From Gloeopeniophorella convolvens (Eukaryota > Basidiomycota > Agaricomycetes > Russulales), in the NCBI GenBank assembly GCA_022496205.1, contig WTXD01000100.1, positions 1-64,000 of the forward strand: DNA of 64,000 nt. The letters run 5' to 3'. The position numbers and the translations under genes were made by a program. The notes under the pieces were generated by a model. That model was given only the letters and a program-made list of their open reading frames with translations. It was not told the origin of the DNA and did no database searches. Positions 1 to 11,307 of the stretch are shown here, one piece after another. Positions within the stretch are counted from its first letter, which is position 1; each line of letters begins with the position of its first letter.

Positions 1-986
1 CTTGGCGGTGTAGTTTCGCCCGGGCCTATGCATCGATCTTCTCTGTCACTCCGGGCATGAGTTGCACAGAGGACGTTCTCCATGTGTCTCGTCGCATTCT
101 CGCGACCGTTGACGTTCAATAAACGTCTTTGTTCATCTCAGCTTCAGGCTCTCACATGACTGGTTCCGCGTGCCTGAGGCGCAAAGAAGTGCCTCTCTTC
201 TCTGTACTATCCGGGTGTGCTGCCACCGGGATCGCGATGTGGGTCGCACCGTCGCACGGGCCGGCGATCGTGACTATGGATTGAATTTCTAGAATGAAAC
301 TGCTTTACTCGAGTCCTGGCACCTCATGGATGCCGTACGCCGTCCAGTCGCGAACCCCACCCCCCTTAGCGGGTGTCAAGAAACTCTGGCTGACTTTATA
401 GTCAATTTATAGTCGCGACACACCACCGTCTACTGTCGACGAGCAACGTCTATGATCACACTGACCCCAGCTCGCACTCTAGCCTGAGCGAGAAGCCCCG
501 GCACCCTGCTGCGCCTGCGGATCGAAGGCGCAACCCCTGTCTAGCATCACGCTCAGTGCATAGGACGACAGGTCCGTTCGTGCAAATTCCGTTCTGGGTT
601 CATGCGCCAACTGTGCATTGTGCGCACGGCACAAAAAACACACCCAGATGCAACGGCACTCCGACTTCTCATCCACATGCCATGTCGCAGCGCGTGCCCC
701 ATCTGCTGCGGAGTTTTAGAAATGAGTTAAGGATGTTCCTTGGGCCCTATACATGCTGCGCTGCGCAGTCAGTGCGCATCCTCGTTCTGCGGCGTGCGAC
801 TTCTGTGCGCAAACATTGATCTGATTCTAACCATTGGTTACGGAAGTTGGCGAGGTTATCGATCAGTGGGCCGCGCGTCGTGTATCATGCCTCGAAATTG
901 ACATATATCATGGCGGCTGCTGGCAGACGGCCCCGTTATCGAACCTCGAACGACCCCTCTACGGTGTCGAATCTACCAGTAGTACG
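1..986. other. Intergenic, no gene recognised
   Basis: No reading frame here looks coding, and the short ORFs do not join across plausible splice sites. The last part must hold the promoter of the first BTB gene, but I see no convincing TATA box. Confidence 0.5.
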
Positions 987-1823
987 ATGGCTTCTGATAC
1001 TTTCCCTGGGCCTCACTACAAGCGTGAATCTACCCCACACCTCCAAGAGCCCCCCTCTAAACAGCCATTCTATTTCCCAGATGGCCAAGTTGTTTTCCAG
1101 GCAAGTTCACAGGCTCATCTACCATCGATTATCCCCAGGGTCTGACTCGCCGTTGTCACTCGACGTCCAGGTTGGAGCGCGGATATACAAAATCCACCGT
1201 TACTTCTTCGAACGGGAATCCGAATTCTTTCGGGACTTGTTCTCTCTACCGCAGGGAGACTCAACAGCAGAAGCCGCAGAGGGGAAGGATGACGACCATC
1301 CCATCAAAATCATGGGGGCGACGGTTACGGAATTCGACTCTCTCTTACGCTTCTTCTACTTTGGGTAAGTGCGTGTGCTGGAACGATTTCACGCTTTGAC
1401 CTAGGTCTCAGGATGCACTCAGACTATAAGCCTACCATAGACGACTGGCTGTCCATCTTGTCGATCTCCACCCGCTTCATCTTCGACAAAGTTCGCGAAA
1501 AGGCTATCGCGGAGATTACGGCTCGCCTCAACGATTTGGATCCGTTTGAGCTCATTGCAGGCGCTGAAAAGTACAACATCGATCAGTGGCTCATGCCCGC
1601 ATATCGTAGGATCGTGCTTCGGAGCGCCCTCGTATCGGAGAGGGAGGCCCTCAACATCCCCTTATCTACTTCTATAATGCTAATGCGTTCCAGAGAACGC
1701 TTTTGGAAGCAATATTATCATTACCAGTACTCCGATACCTACGATGGTACCATCAGCCATCCAGAAGTAGATCCTATCATTGACGAACAGATCCGAGCGA
1801 TGAGAAGTAGCAAGATACAGTGA
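987..1823 (+). CDS. BTB/POZ domain protein, array copy A
   Basis: Three exons: 987-1100, 1171-1364 and 1412-1823, giving about 238 residues. The BTB core is visible as VGARIYKIHRYFFERES, then FFRDLFSLPQGDS, an acidic spacer, and a block ending EFDSLLRFFYFG. The second half starts MHSDYKPT and is helical, with WLSILSIS, FDKVREKAIAEI and KYNIDQWLMPAYR. BTB domains mediate dimerisation and often link substrates to Cullin-3; the role of this fungal family is unknown. The first intron begins GCAAGT, a GC-AG intron, in phase 0; the second is GT-AG in phase 2. Both positions are shared with the other array copies, which fixes the model. The start is the in-frame ATG whose exon ends in the conserved FYFPDGQVVFQ. 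Confidence 0.85.
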
Positions 1824-2539
1824 GCCATTGGAGGGCGTCCGTGCGTACATGTCGTGTTGTAGGCTTATATAGGCCAGTTGCTACTGGTCAAAGAAGAGGT
1901 CCTTTTATTTGCCTAGTAGATGCGATCAATTCACGCACAGCGCTCTTTCTGGCCAGACCAGTTTGGAGGGCCGCTTGGGATGCGCTGTAAGACTCGCCGT
2001 GGTGATAGTAGTAGTATTCCAGTCTTGAACGTTGAAATGTTCAACGCTCAATGTTCACGTTGAATATTGACTCCCCACTCGGATATTGGTATATTTGAAC
2101 GATTGAACTCGAGTTGGTGTCAGGCAATGCGACATAGCAGCAACCTACGTGCAAATGTACGGGAAAAAAAATCAATTCACGTGCCCGCCAAGTGCGGCAT
2201 AGCTGACTCAGCTAGTATCGGGACGCACTGGTAGTGCCTTTCTTCTCCATCGTCGAGGTGTGCTGCCACTGCGTTTGCACAAGCCAGCTACTAATATTGG
2301 TTATGAAACTTCTGGAATGAGATAGCTTCTGTCGTGTCTCATCTGTTCAGACGCTGTGTTCTGCGCAGTCGCGCAACTACATTCTATACCAACGGTTCTC
2401 CAGTGCGGTCGTTTGCAATTCGATTTGAAAACTGCTGGACAAGATCGTAGCCCCCCCCCCCCCTTCACTATAAGTATGACAACTTCGATTCTTTGTGAAC
2501 CGCCTCACAGGACAACTACTAGTCTATACATCTTCAACA
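1824..2539. other. Intergenic spacer between BTB copies A and B
   Basis: This holds the 3' end of copy A and the promoter of copy B. There is a short hairpin at 2030-2046 (CGTTGAA, three-base loop, TTCAACG) and a run of 13 C at 2451-2463, about 80 bases before the copy B start. No gene is seen. Confidence 0.5.
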
Positions 2540-3433
2540 ATGGCCCGCAGGAATTCTAAGAAATGGTCGCCTCGGAACCCCGACTCCGCACCCTCCCCGC
2601 CGGACTCATTCTCCAAGCGGCCATTTTACTACGTGGATCGTCAAGCGGTCTTCCAGGCAAGTTACACCTAGTGATATTCTCCGTCCTACTTGGCTTGACT
2701 CAGCATGCAGGTTGAGGAGCAGCTGTACAGGATCAATTGTTACTTCCTTGAACGTGAATCTCAGTTCTTCCGGGACATGTTCTCTCTGCCGCAGGGAGAC
2801 TCCGCAGCACATACGGAGACTATGGAAGGAAAGGACGATGATCATCCCATCAAACTCGCGGGTACGACCGTCGTGGAATTCGACAGTCTCCTGCGGTTCT
2901 TCCACTTCGGGTACGCGATGCACAACGCGGCTTGACGGGTCTTATCGGTAACTGACACGGATCTCAGAATGCACTCAGACTTTCAACCCACGCCGGACGA
3001 GTGGATGGCCATCTTGTCTATCTCGACGCGCCTTATGTTCGATAAAGTCCGCGAAAGGGCTGTCACGGAGATCACAGCTCGTGTCAAAACCATGGATCCC
3101 TTCAAGCTTATTGCAGGAGCGAAGAAATACGATGTTGATCAATGGCTCATGCCTGCATACCGGAAGATCGTCATTCGGGCAGACTTGATCACAGATGCAG
3201 AGGCTCTCAGTATCCCTTTCGCCACTGCTATGATGCTTACGCGGTCCAGAGAGCAGTTTGGGAGGCAAACAGGCTTAAACAGCAATTACCATTACGGTTC
3301 TCGAAGTAACAACAGCGACTACTACGGTCGCGTCTACAACGATAATTTCAACATCAATGATAGCCACCCAGTAGCAGACTCTATCATCAATGCTCAGGTC
3401 CAGATGATGGATACCGGGGGAGGGCAGGGCTGA
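2540..3433 (+). CDS. BTB/POZ domain protein, array copy B
   Basis: Exons 2540-2656, 2711-2910 and 2968-3433 give about 260 residues. The layout matches copy A: an N-terminal piece ending FYYVDRQAVFQ, then VEEQLYRINCYFLERES, FFRDMFSLPQGDS, GKDDDHPIKLAGTT and FDSLLRFFHFG, and a C-terminal half starting MHSDFQPTPDEW. The first intron again starts GCAAGT (GC-AG, phase 0) and the second is GT-AG, phase 2. Compared with copy A, the C-terminus has an extra tail rich in Asn, Tyr and Ser. Copies A and B are the closest pair and lie head to tail, so recent tandem duplication is likely. Substrate and partner are unknown. Confidence 0.85.
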
Positions 3434-3701
3434 GCGAGAAGTACTTACATGGCAACGTATCTGATTCGAGGCCACAGCCTCAGTTGTGATCCTCTAGTCT
3501 ACCTAGAACACGCGTCTGCATCGTGTGGGCTGTAGAGCCGCCAATGCCCCCGTAGCGCCATGAGTCCATCGGCGATACTTATTGCGAGACGATCTGGGAG
3601 GCGCTTGGAACTGGGCCCGGCGTAGCACCCAGGGCTTTCTACCCAAAATGCCGTATAGTAAAGGGATGGCACAATAGCAATCTCACACACCGCGTTATTC
3701 A

Positions 3702-4356
3702 TTGAAAATAAAGGGTGACGAGTCGACCACGAACACGAAGGGTAAGGACGACAACCACCCTGTCAGACTGGCGGGAACGACCCGTCATGGAATTTCGCGG
3801 CCTCCTGCGCGTGTTTTACTTCGGGTATGTAGTGCGCCCGACGTACATTCGAACAAGACACTGATCAACCTAGTTGCTAGGATGTGTCCGTATTATAACC
3901 CCGCCCTGTCTGAATAGGTCACAATATTGTTGATTTCTGCGCGCTTCTTCGACGGGACGCATGAGAGGGCGATTTACCAAATCACCTTGCCTGGACAAGA
4001 TGAAGACCTCGGGCTCGTCAGTGGTGAGAAAGTATAATGTCGAAAAATGGCTCATACCTCCCTACAACAGGGCCGTATTGAAGGACAATCTGCTCACATA
4101 TTTCAAATCTCGCACCATCCCCCTAATGCCACCATGTTGATGGCGGCGGACCAGAGAGCGGCTTTGGATACGGGCCCATGGTAACCCGGATTATCACGTT
4201 CACCTAGACTGGATGAGATCCATCCTCACAGGGGAGATTCGCATCATGAAAGAAGCCACCTTCGAACACGCAGTGAGGCCGGAGCAAGATACTTCGGATG
4301 GGGACGAATTCACGTCAGCCAAGGGCGTGTGCTTTGCGACGTCTGTGACCACGTAA
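3702..4356 (+). pseudogene. Decayed BTB/POZ copy
   Basis: Fragments in the same order as the array genes can be read but in different frames. KGKDDNHPVRLAGTT is followed by a frame break and then MEFRGLLRVFYFG and an intron-like GT. The helical half starts MCPYYNPALSE, hits a TAG, and continues as VTILLISARFF and HERAIYQI. A shifted frame gives KYNVEKWLIPPYNRAVL, then a TGA, then RTRERLW. The first exon and the start of the BTB core are missing. The C-terminal EIRIMKEA still aligns with the EQIRAMRS region of copy A. At least two stops and two frame changes make a working product unlikely. Confidence 0.85.
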
Positions 4357-4775
4357 GGCAATTGCTAGTCGGTGTTCATTGGCGTGGGACAGAGATGACA
4401 GCAGCGCCGGGCTCACTTGTAGCAGGCCGCAAACGCGCAGCGGATCCGATGCACAGTTTGCCTAGTTCGACCACCCGGGCTGCATAGTGGACCATGTGGT
4501 ACCTACAAAACGATATCGTGCGTCGTGCTTCAATTGAAGCTTTTGTCGGCATGTGCTGTCCCGTGCGGGGCTGTTGCGGCGAGCTGGTCCTCCCCTGGCC
4601 GTCAAAGTCCCAATACCTCCACTTTCTGCGCCAAAGCAATGTCATCTCTCGAGGTGAAGCTCCCACTCGAATATACCAACGCACCTCTCTTTCGAGCGGT
4701 GATTTTACTTTGACGATCGTCAGGCGGTTCTTCAGGTAAGCAAAGCGCTACTCCTAACTATTGCTGGAAGATGAC

Positions 4776-5471
4776 ATGAGCCGGGTCCATCAGGTGGAAG
4801 AAAAAACGTACGAAATCCATCGGTACTTCCTCATACGAGAGTCCGTGTTCTTTCAAGACCTCTTCTCTCTCTTGCGGAGAGAATCGGGCACACATGTAGA
4901 AGGTACAGACGAGCATTGCATTTGGCTAACGGGAACGACTATCCTGGAGTTCGACAGTTTGCTGCAGTTCCTGTACTTCGCGTAAGCAGGACGTTGCGCC
5001 TGAACGGCAACACCACTGACCGACGTTGACACCAGAATGCACTCCAACTGCAGGCTCACCCCGCCTGAGTGGATGGCTATCATCTCAATCTCCACACGCC
5101 TCAAGTTCGAGAAAGTCCGCGAAAGGGCTATAGCGGAGGTTACGGCCCACATCGACGAGACGGACCACTTCGAGCTCCTTGATCTAGCGTTAGAGTGCAA
5201 GGTCTATCAATGGTGTATGCTCACCATACGGAGGATCATGATACGACATGCTCGGATAACAGAAGCCGAGGCTCGCAGTGTTCCTTTCTCAGTCGTTGTC
5301 ATGTTAATTCAGTCCAGAGAGCGGTTCTGGACCGGGGACCGGTGTCTCATTCACGACACAAGCCAGCTATATCGCGTTTACCCTATCAACGAAGACGAGC
5401 TGCGTGTGATGAGCGAGGTGTTGGGGGTGACGCGTGACGGAGTGAGCGGATCTGCTAAGGGATGTGTTTAG
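4776..5471 (+). CDS. BTB/POZ protein, array copy C, first exon damaged
   Basis: Coding exons 4776-4981 and 5036-5471 give about 213 residues. The BTB part reads VEEKTYEIHRYFLIRES, FFQDLFSLLRRES and FDSLLQFLYFA; the helical part starts MHSNCRLTPPEW. The usual first exon can still be seen at 4703-4735 (FYFDDRQAVLQ followed by a GTAAGC donor), but a TGA lies directly before FYF and no ATG reads into it. Translation could start at the ATG at 4776, which lies in what was the first intron and is in frame with the BTB core. The conserved phase 2 intron is kept. The gene may be functional with a replaced N-terminus or on its way to loss. Confidence 0.65.
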
Positions 5472-5671
5472 ATAGTCCAATAACATGTTGATGAGCATAC
5501 CCTTGGTTTTTAGGCAATGCGTTACCCAATGGGCAGTCTGTGAATGCGGGATTGAAGTCCCAGAGCCACAACCACAAGCGTGCAGGTGCGCATGCAAGAC
5601 GCGGTGAATGTTGGTCGGAGAGGCTGCGGGTCAAGTGACAGCGTGGCGTTGGCGCCTGTTGGCGCGGCGTC

Positions 5672-5699
5672 ACTGAACAGCACTGAACAGCACTGAACC
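5672..5699. repeat. Short tandem repeat, 10-bp unit
   Basis: The unit CACTGAACAG occurs nearly three times in a row, about 160 bases before the RPB9 start. It has no known role. Confidence 0.7.
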
Positions 5700-5861
5700 G
5701 TCTCTGCGGCCCGATTCGGCTCCGGAGTGGCATCGCTGACTCAGCCACCTGCTTTGACCCGCTTCGACTTGAACAGGAGCAAATTGAACAAGACCCACAC
5801 GTTCACTATATACGCCCACCCAACTTCAAGCCGGTCTTACGCGTGTGTGTTGTTCGTGTGC

Positions 5862-6600
5862 ATGGTACGTAATCCTCGACGCGTATTTGTTTGCCAGGGT
5901 TCCGACTTCGCGGCAGGCATCCCTCCACTTTTGTTCGGAATGCAACAACCTCCTCTATCCCAAGGCGGAGCAGCAGCGGCGCACCATGGTCTACGCATGT
6001 CGCATCTGCCCAAACGTTGACGAAACCGTGGACAATGGCTTGGTCTATCGAAACGATCTTCTCAACGTCACAAGGTGGGTGGTCAAGCCACGCGTCCATG
6101 AGCAACTCAGGAATTACTGCCAGAGAACAGCCGGGCGTGACAACGGATCTACCCCAGGACACGACACTGGTGAGTTTTCCTCCATTGCACGCACTGTGCA
6201 GTTGAGCTCAGCTGGACCCAGGCACACGCCACCCTCCCTTGCCCGCAATGTGGCAATGAAGAGTACGCCCCCCTTCTCCCCCTGTGTATTTTGCCAGAGA
6301 TGTGTCTCATGCTTCTCCTCGCTGTACAGTTCCGTCAAATACCAAGACCAATCGAAGCGGAAGGAGACGCGCATGATTCTGTTCTATGTCTGCACACGAT
6401 GCAATCACAGCTACGAAGAAAATCTCGAGCCCAATCAGCAAAAATACAAAGATGACAAGGACGATAGAGCAAGGAGGAAAGCGGACGGGGATATAGCTAC
6501 GGCATCGAGGCTCAGAAAGAAAGCCAGAAGACGACGAAGGAGATTGGGGCTACCCACAGAGCCGGATACGCCCGAGGCCTCAGATGCAGAGAGGTTCTGA
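5862..6600 (+). CDS. RPB9: RNA polymerase II subunit RPB9
   Basis: Five exons: 5862-5864, 5917-6074, 6124-6169, 6222-6262 and 6330-6600, giving 172 residues. Rpb9 is a small zinc-ribbon subunit of RNA polymerase II that acts in start-site choice, elongation and proofreading. The spliced protein starts MASLHFCSECNNLLYPK. The first ribbon has CSEC and CRIC pairs, then YRNDLLNVTREQPGV. The second has CPQC and CTRC around KYQDQSKRKETRM. The start codon forms the whole first coding exon; only the acceptor at 5916 restores the family N-terminus. After the second ribbon the frame stays open for about 55 residues, very basic (KKARRRRRR), whereas Rpb9 normally ends near 110-125 residues. Confidence 0.92.
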
Positions 6601-7873
6601 ATTCGTCGCTGCATCCGTCCTGCCTTCTACTTCCACTTTAGGTGAGCCTTCTGACCTTGGTCCCTCTGAGATTCTAATCTGCTTTTCAGTCGCTGTATCT
6701 GTACCTTAAATCCCCTTCAATAAGAATGTTGTCGTTTTCTCGCGGCTTCCTGGGGTCCCGTGAACCTACGTCTTGCTCTACCACCACGCATGGCCTCCGG
6801 TTCTTAGTGCGCAGAAGACGTTTGTGGTTTGAACGCTAAAATTGCTGGGTTGCCAGCTTGACCCGGAGCTCTATTTGACCGCGTCCGCTGACGGCTCCGC
6901 TGATGAGTCGAAGATAGACTGTCCGATCTGCAGTTGCACTCCCTGGTCAGGCATTCTCTTGTGTTTGAAGATCTGGTCCGACGCAAACGGGAGAGAGACG
7001 ACTTGACGACCCGGCCAGGGTTCCCGAGTCTAGGGCTCTGTTCAAGTTCTTTCTACTAGAGGTGCGCCTGCCCAAACCGTTACATGACTGGCGGATCAAA
7101 ACCCAACCCGGGCTGGAAAGAAGGGATCCGTGAGGTCCACCTCAAGTTGAGCCATCCTGTCGATCACTCACCGTCTCAAAATCGCAGACACGGTAAGGCA
7201 TATGAGATCCACGAGTCATTCTGCCACCTATCTCTCAACGTTGAGTAGTGAGTCCACTCTGCGGAGCAGCCTGGATGCAATTCTGACGCCTCGTGCCCAC
7301 GTTTACAGCGATTGTACAGCCCAAAGGGCCCAACCCCGATCCAACTGGAAACAACCCAGATGTTGAGAGACATGTCCGCCGCCTGGTGGTTACTTGGGAG
7401 TGTCCGGGTTCTTTATTACTCTGGGGATCTTTCTGGAGACTGCTGCGGAACGCTGGAGCGTGCCGTAGAATCGGTGTACACGGGGCCGGTCCTGGCTAGC
7501 ATAGTGCCAGGAACGAGCGCCTTCGGGGGACGTTGTAGTACAAATGGTACGAGGCCACACAGCTCGCTGACATCTCATGTCTGTTCAACATACCTATGTC
7601 TCGTCTTGTAGCTTTCACGAACAATATACGCGAATTGAAATTCTGCTGCATAACGAGGCCGTGTACGTGCGTGTACGCGATCGAGCGGCTGCGAGGAGGT
7701 TCTGAACAAAGAAGGAAGGCCGTGTTCCTTCTCCGCCAGGGCGCAATGTGTTCCCCTGTCTGTCTATTGGGTTCCGATAAAGAGCGAACGTCCGCAGCCG
7801 ACCCCACCCTAGCTCTCACCAACATTCTGACTGCGTATAGCTAGCAACGAGACGAGACCCGTACTTCAAGATT
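6601..7873. other. Intergenic, no gene recognised
   Basis: Several short ORFs exist on both strands, but none shows family motifs, a good start context or joinable exons. It separates RPB9 from BTB copy D and holds the promoter of the latter. Confidence 0.5.
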
Positions 7874-8785
7874 ATGACCAACAGCGAATCCCTTGGCGAA
7901 TCCAACCCAGTATGTATGCGTCCTCGGGCCCTCGCGCCGTGACCTTACGCGATCCTCTTGCAGCCCGAGTACTGCCCAGAGCCGGCGAAGCGCCACCCTC
8001 GTTTCTACTTTTCCGATGACTTAGTATTACTCCAGGTGTGACAGATCAGCTAGGCTGCATTCAGTCGTTTGTCTGAAACCCTTCTTCTTGCAAGATCCAA
8101 GACACTCAGTTCAAAGTGCACAAACCGTTCCTGTTCAACAACTCCTCCGTGTTCCGGGATATATTCCGGCTCCAGATCACCAGCAACAAGTCGAAGGAAG
8201 GACCGCCGCACCAGTCGGAAGACAGCCCCATCTTCCTCGACAGCGTGACCGTCCCCGAGTTTGAGGCACTCCTGACGTACTTCTACGACGGGTACGTCGC
8301 CCGCCTATAATATGCCTACCTACATTCAGACTCCGACCCGCATCTTGGCTCCGTGAACCCGCAGCTGGCAGGAGGGCTTCACGCTCGACGCTGCAGGCTG
8401 GGCCGCGCTCCTCGCCATCGCGCACCGCTTCAAGATCGCGGACGCCGAGCTGCGCGCGCAGCGTGAGATATTCCAGCGGCAGCCGCCGCTCGACGCAGTC
8501 GAGCAGGTCGCGCTCGCGGAGGAGCACGCGGTCCCGCTCACGCTGCTCGCACCGGCACTCAAGGCGCTCGTCCAACGCAAAGCACCGCCGACGGAGAAGG
8601 AGTTCGCGCGCTTGTCGAGCGACATGATCACACGCCTCGCGACCGCGCGCGAGGACTACGTGCGCGAGGCGTCGTGGATATTTGCCACGCCGGGCGGGCT
8701 GAGCAAGGCGGCTACGGATATCGTGGAGAAGACCTGGCATGTCTCCAAGGGGTCTACGTCCTCTGCGGTTCCCAATTGCATATGA
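7874..8785 (+). CDS. BTB/POZ domain protein, array copy D
   Basis: Exons 7874-7909, 7964-8035, 8095-8291 and 8365-8785 give 241 residues. The second exon ends FYFSDDLVLLQ, matching the first-exon end of copies A and B. The BTB core reads IQDTQFKVHKPFLFNNSSVF and ends FEALLTYFYDG. The helical half includes GWAALLAIAHRFKIADAEL. The phase 0 and phase 2 introns of the array are conserved; an additional 5' intron splits the N-terminus and is shared with copy E. All introns are GT-AG. The last exon is much more GC-rich than copies A-C, so D and E form a separate, older subgroup. Substrate unknown. Confidence 0.82.
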
Positions 8786-9165
8786 GGCATCGACATGGCT
8801 TCTGAGTACGTCTTCGTATTGGGGGTATCGGTGGTAGCTCCACACTGTTCGTATTAAGATAAAATGCAGATTGTATTGTATCATACCCTGGTGAATGAGA
8901 GTGCCGTTCAACGCACGTTCACGCCCTACTCGGGGCTTAGTTTCGCCTCGGGGAACTCACGCTCGCCCGTCCACTCCGGATCTGACGCGGACGCAGGCTG
9001 TGCGCACGACTGATTGGCGCCCGACGCCTCCCGACGCGGCGGACGTCCGGAAACACGAGGCATGAGCGTGCACGTTAAGCGGCCTCATTGCGCGCGGTAT
9101 TTTTTTCGAACTTGCTCTTGACCACAACGGTGCCCCTATTCAAGGTAGGCTCGGTGTCTTACACG

Positions 9166-10225
9166 ATGATGGCGGCAGTGCCTCCTCAAGATACGACCCC
9201 CACTCTGGTGCGCGCGGTGTCGTGACTTTTCCTCGGACCGCACTGACCCCCTGGAACCAGCCCAAGGACATGAGTGCCTCCAAAGGCGAACCCTCCGCGC
9301 TGGCGCAACCCGCGACGCGCCACGACGAATTCTACTTTACGGACGAGATGACGGTCTTCCAGGTGCGCCCGCGTGCACCATCACCGCCGTGCACAAGTAG
9401 TCTCATTCTCCCACGCGCTCCGCAGGTTGGGGACCGGCTCTTCCGCGTGCACCAGCACTTCCTCGCGGAGAACTCGCTCGTCTTCAGCTCGATGTTCTCG
9501 CTACCCCGCGTGCCCGTGCCCGCACCCGCCGCAGCATCCACGTCTCCAGACGGCAGCGCGGCGCCGACGCCGGCACCGCCCGAGGGCACGTCCGACGCGA
9601 ACCCGATCCTCCTCTCAGGCGTAACGGAGCACGAATTCGAAACGCTGCTCAGGTACTTCTACAAGAGGTCCGGCGCCCGCGCCCGCCCGCTCCGCACACG
9701 CCTCACTGACGCGCCCGCGGCCCCGCACACACACGCAGCATGCACGACGGCTTCGCGCTCCCGCAAGCGAGCTGGATCGCGCTCCTCAGCATCGCGCACC
9801 ACTTCGACTTTCCGAACGTGCGCGCGCGCGCCGTGCGCGAGGTGTTCGCCGCGCCCGGCGCGCAGGCGCCCGACGCGCCCGACCTGCTGCTCCTCGTCGC
9901 CGTCGCGGAGCGGTACGACGTGCCGCCGGGGACGGTGCTCCCCGCCCTCGCTGCGCTCGTCGCGCGCCCCGCGCCCCTGTCCGAGGCAGAGGTCGCGCGC
10001 TCGACCGCGCTGACCGTGTCGCGCCTCGCCGCGGCGCGCGAGGAGTTCGTGCGCCGCACCGCGGGCCCCGCGCCGCAGCCGCTCGGGCTCGCGCCGTGGC
10101 TCGGCGGCGAGCGCGGGTGGAAGGAGGACGCGGCGCGCGAGATTGTGCGCAAGATATGGGTGATCCCCGACGAGAGTGAGCGTCCCGCTGGGGCTGCCGC
10201 GCGCGTGCCGGCGGCGCTGATTTGA
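9166..10225 (+). CDS. BTB/POZ domain protein, array copy E
   Basis: Exons 9166-9207, 9261-9362, 9426-9667 and 9739-10225 give 290 residues. I chose the ATG at 9166 because the exon it opens joins in phase 0 to the next one exactly as in copy D; ATGs at 9169 and 9270 are alternatives. The core reads VGDRLFRVHQHFLAENSLVF and SSMFSLP, then a Pro/Ala-rich insert of about 30 residues, then FETLLRYFYKR. The helical half starts MHDGFALPQASW. The insert and the very high GC are the main differences from copies A-C. A Cullin-3 adaptor role is possible but nothing in the sequence proves it. Confidence 0.8.
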
Positions 10226-11307
10226 CCTGACCCCCGTGTGTAGAGCCGCGCCCGTCTGGCCGCAGGATCACGACGATGTGAGGTGCCCGGTGGGGGTGCG
10301 GGTGGGCTGGCTAGGGCAGGGTGCGTCGCGCGCGGCAGAGTCGAGGTCGTGCGTGGTCGGTTTCTCTGGGCCCGCTCTGTCATTGTATCATATGTTGTGT
10401 ATATTTTGGAATCTTGGAACGCGGCCATCGTCATGCAGCTTCGCGTCTTCTCGCAAGCCGAGCCATGGTGAAGTCCTGCGCGCACTCACGCTGTGCGATA
10501 GTAGCTCTTGTCGCGCAATTGCGTGACGGTTTTGACACGGCGCGCCAAAAGAGTCCCAGTCAACGTGCGTCTTCAGCTCCGCCCAGTGCAGGTCCGCACT
10601 GCCTCTGAATCTACCGGCCGCCATGTTCAAGTCCGCGCTATGCTGGCGGACGACCGGAAACAGCGCGAGAGCATGGGAAGTAGTAGGGGGCGTAGGTGCG
10701 TGTTGGTTTCGTGATCGTCGGACAGTGATAAGATAAGGAGATCGGACATACATCAGTCGTAGCATATACTCTTTTGTTCTTTACCGTTTGACACAACCAT
10801 GTAGATAAACAGGTCCACTCCCTCCCACTCGCGTGTACTCGACAGGCGACGCCATCCGATCTCGGGTTCAAGTTCACTCTCACAGTGCGTTATTTGATAA
10901 GGGTACGTCTAACCTCGCGCCAGGTCTCTCGCCGCTCGAAAGTTATCAACATTGCTCGAACTTTGGTAACAAGTCAACGACGAACGTGCTACAAACCTCT
11001 GCTCGAACATTGCAGGTGTCACTGAGCACGGCCTCGAGAGATGCTACTGCCAGCTGGTTGCACTGCGGGTGGAGGTGGCTAAGGGCTCAGTGGCACCGAA
11101 GTAACGTAACTGCTTTCGCTGACAGTTGCTATGGGCCTCTCAACGCCTGTCAATGCAGAGCCTCACCTCCGGGGCGCCACGCGTACTTTTCATTTGACTT
11201 CCAGGTTGCGCACGCGTGCGATCGTGTGCGACCTCCCCTCTTGCATCCTAGGGATCCTCCTCATTTTTCACTGCCACCACCACCACCACCGTCCCACTCC
11301 TCCAGAC
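10226..11307. other. Intergenic, no gene recognised
   Basis: No convincing coding segment is seen on either strand. A short CAC-type run at about 11273-11290 lies just before the small membrane protein start. Confidence 0.5.

Noticed and set aside
2451..2463. Run of 13 C, and a run of 13 G at 57903-57915
   Set aside because: Simple homopolymers; one lies in a leader and the other in an intron. No further structure seen.
4761..4775. Longer start for BTB copy C
   Set aside because: The codon at 4761 is TTG, not ATG; the first usable ATG is at 4776.
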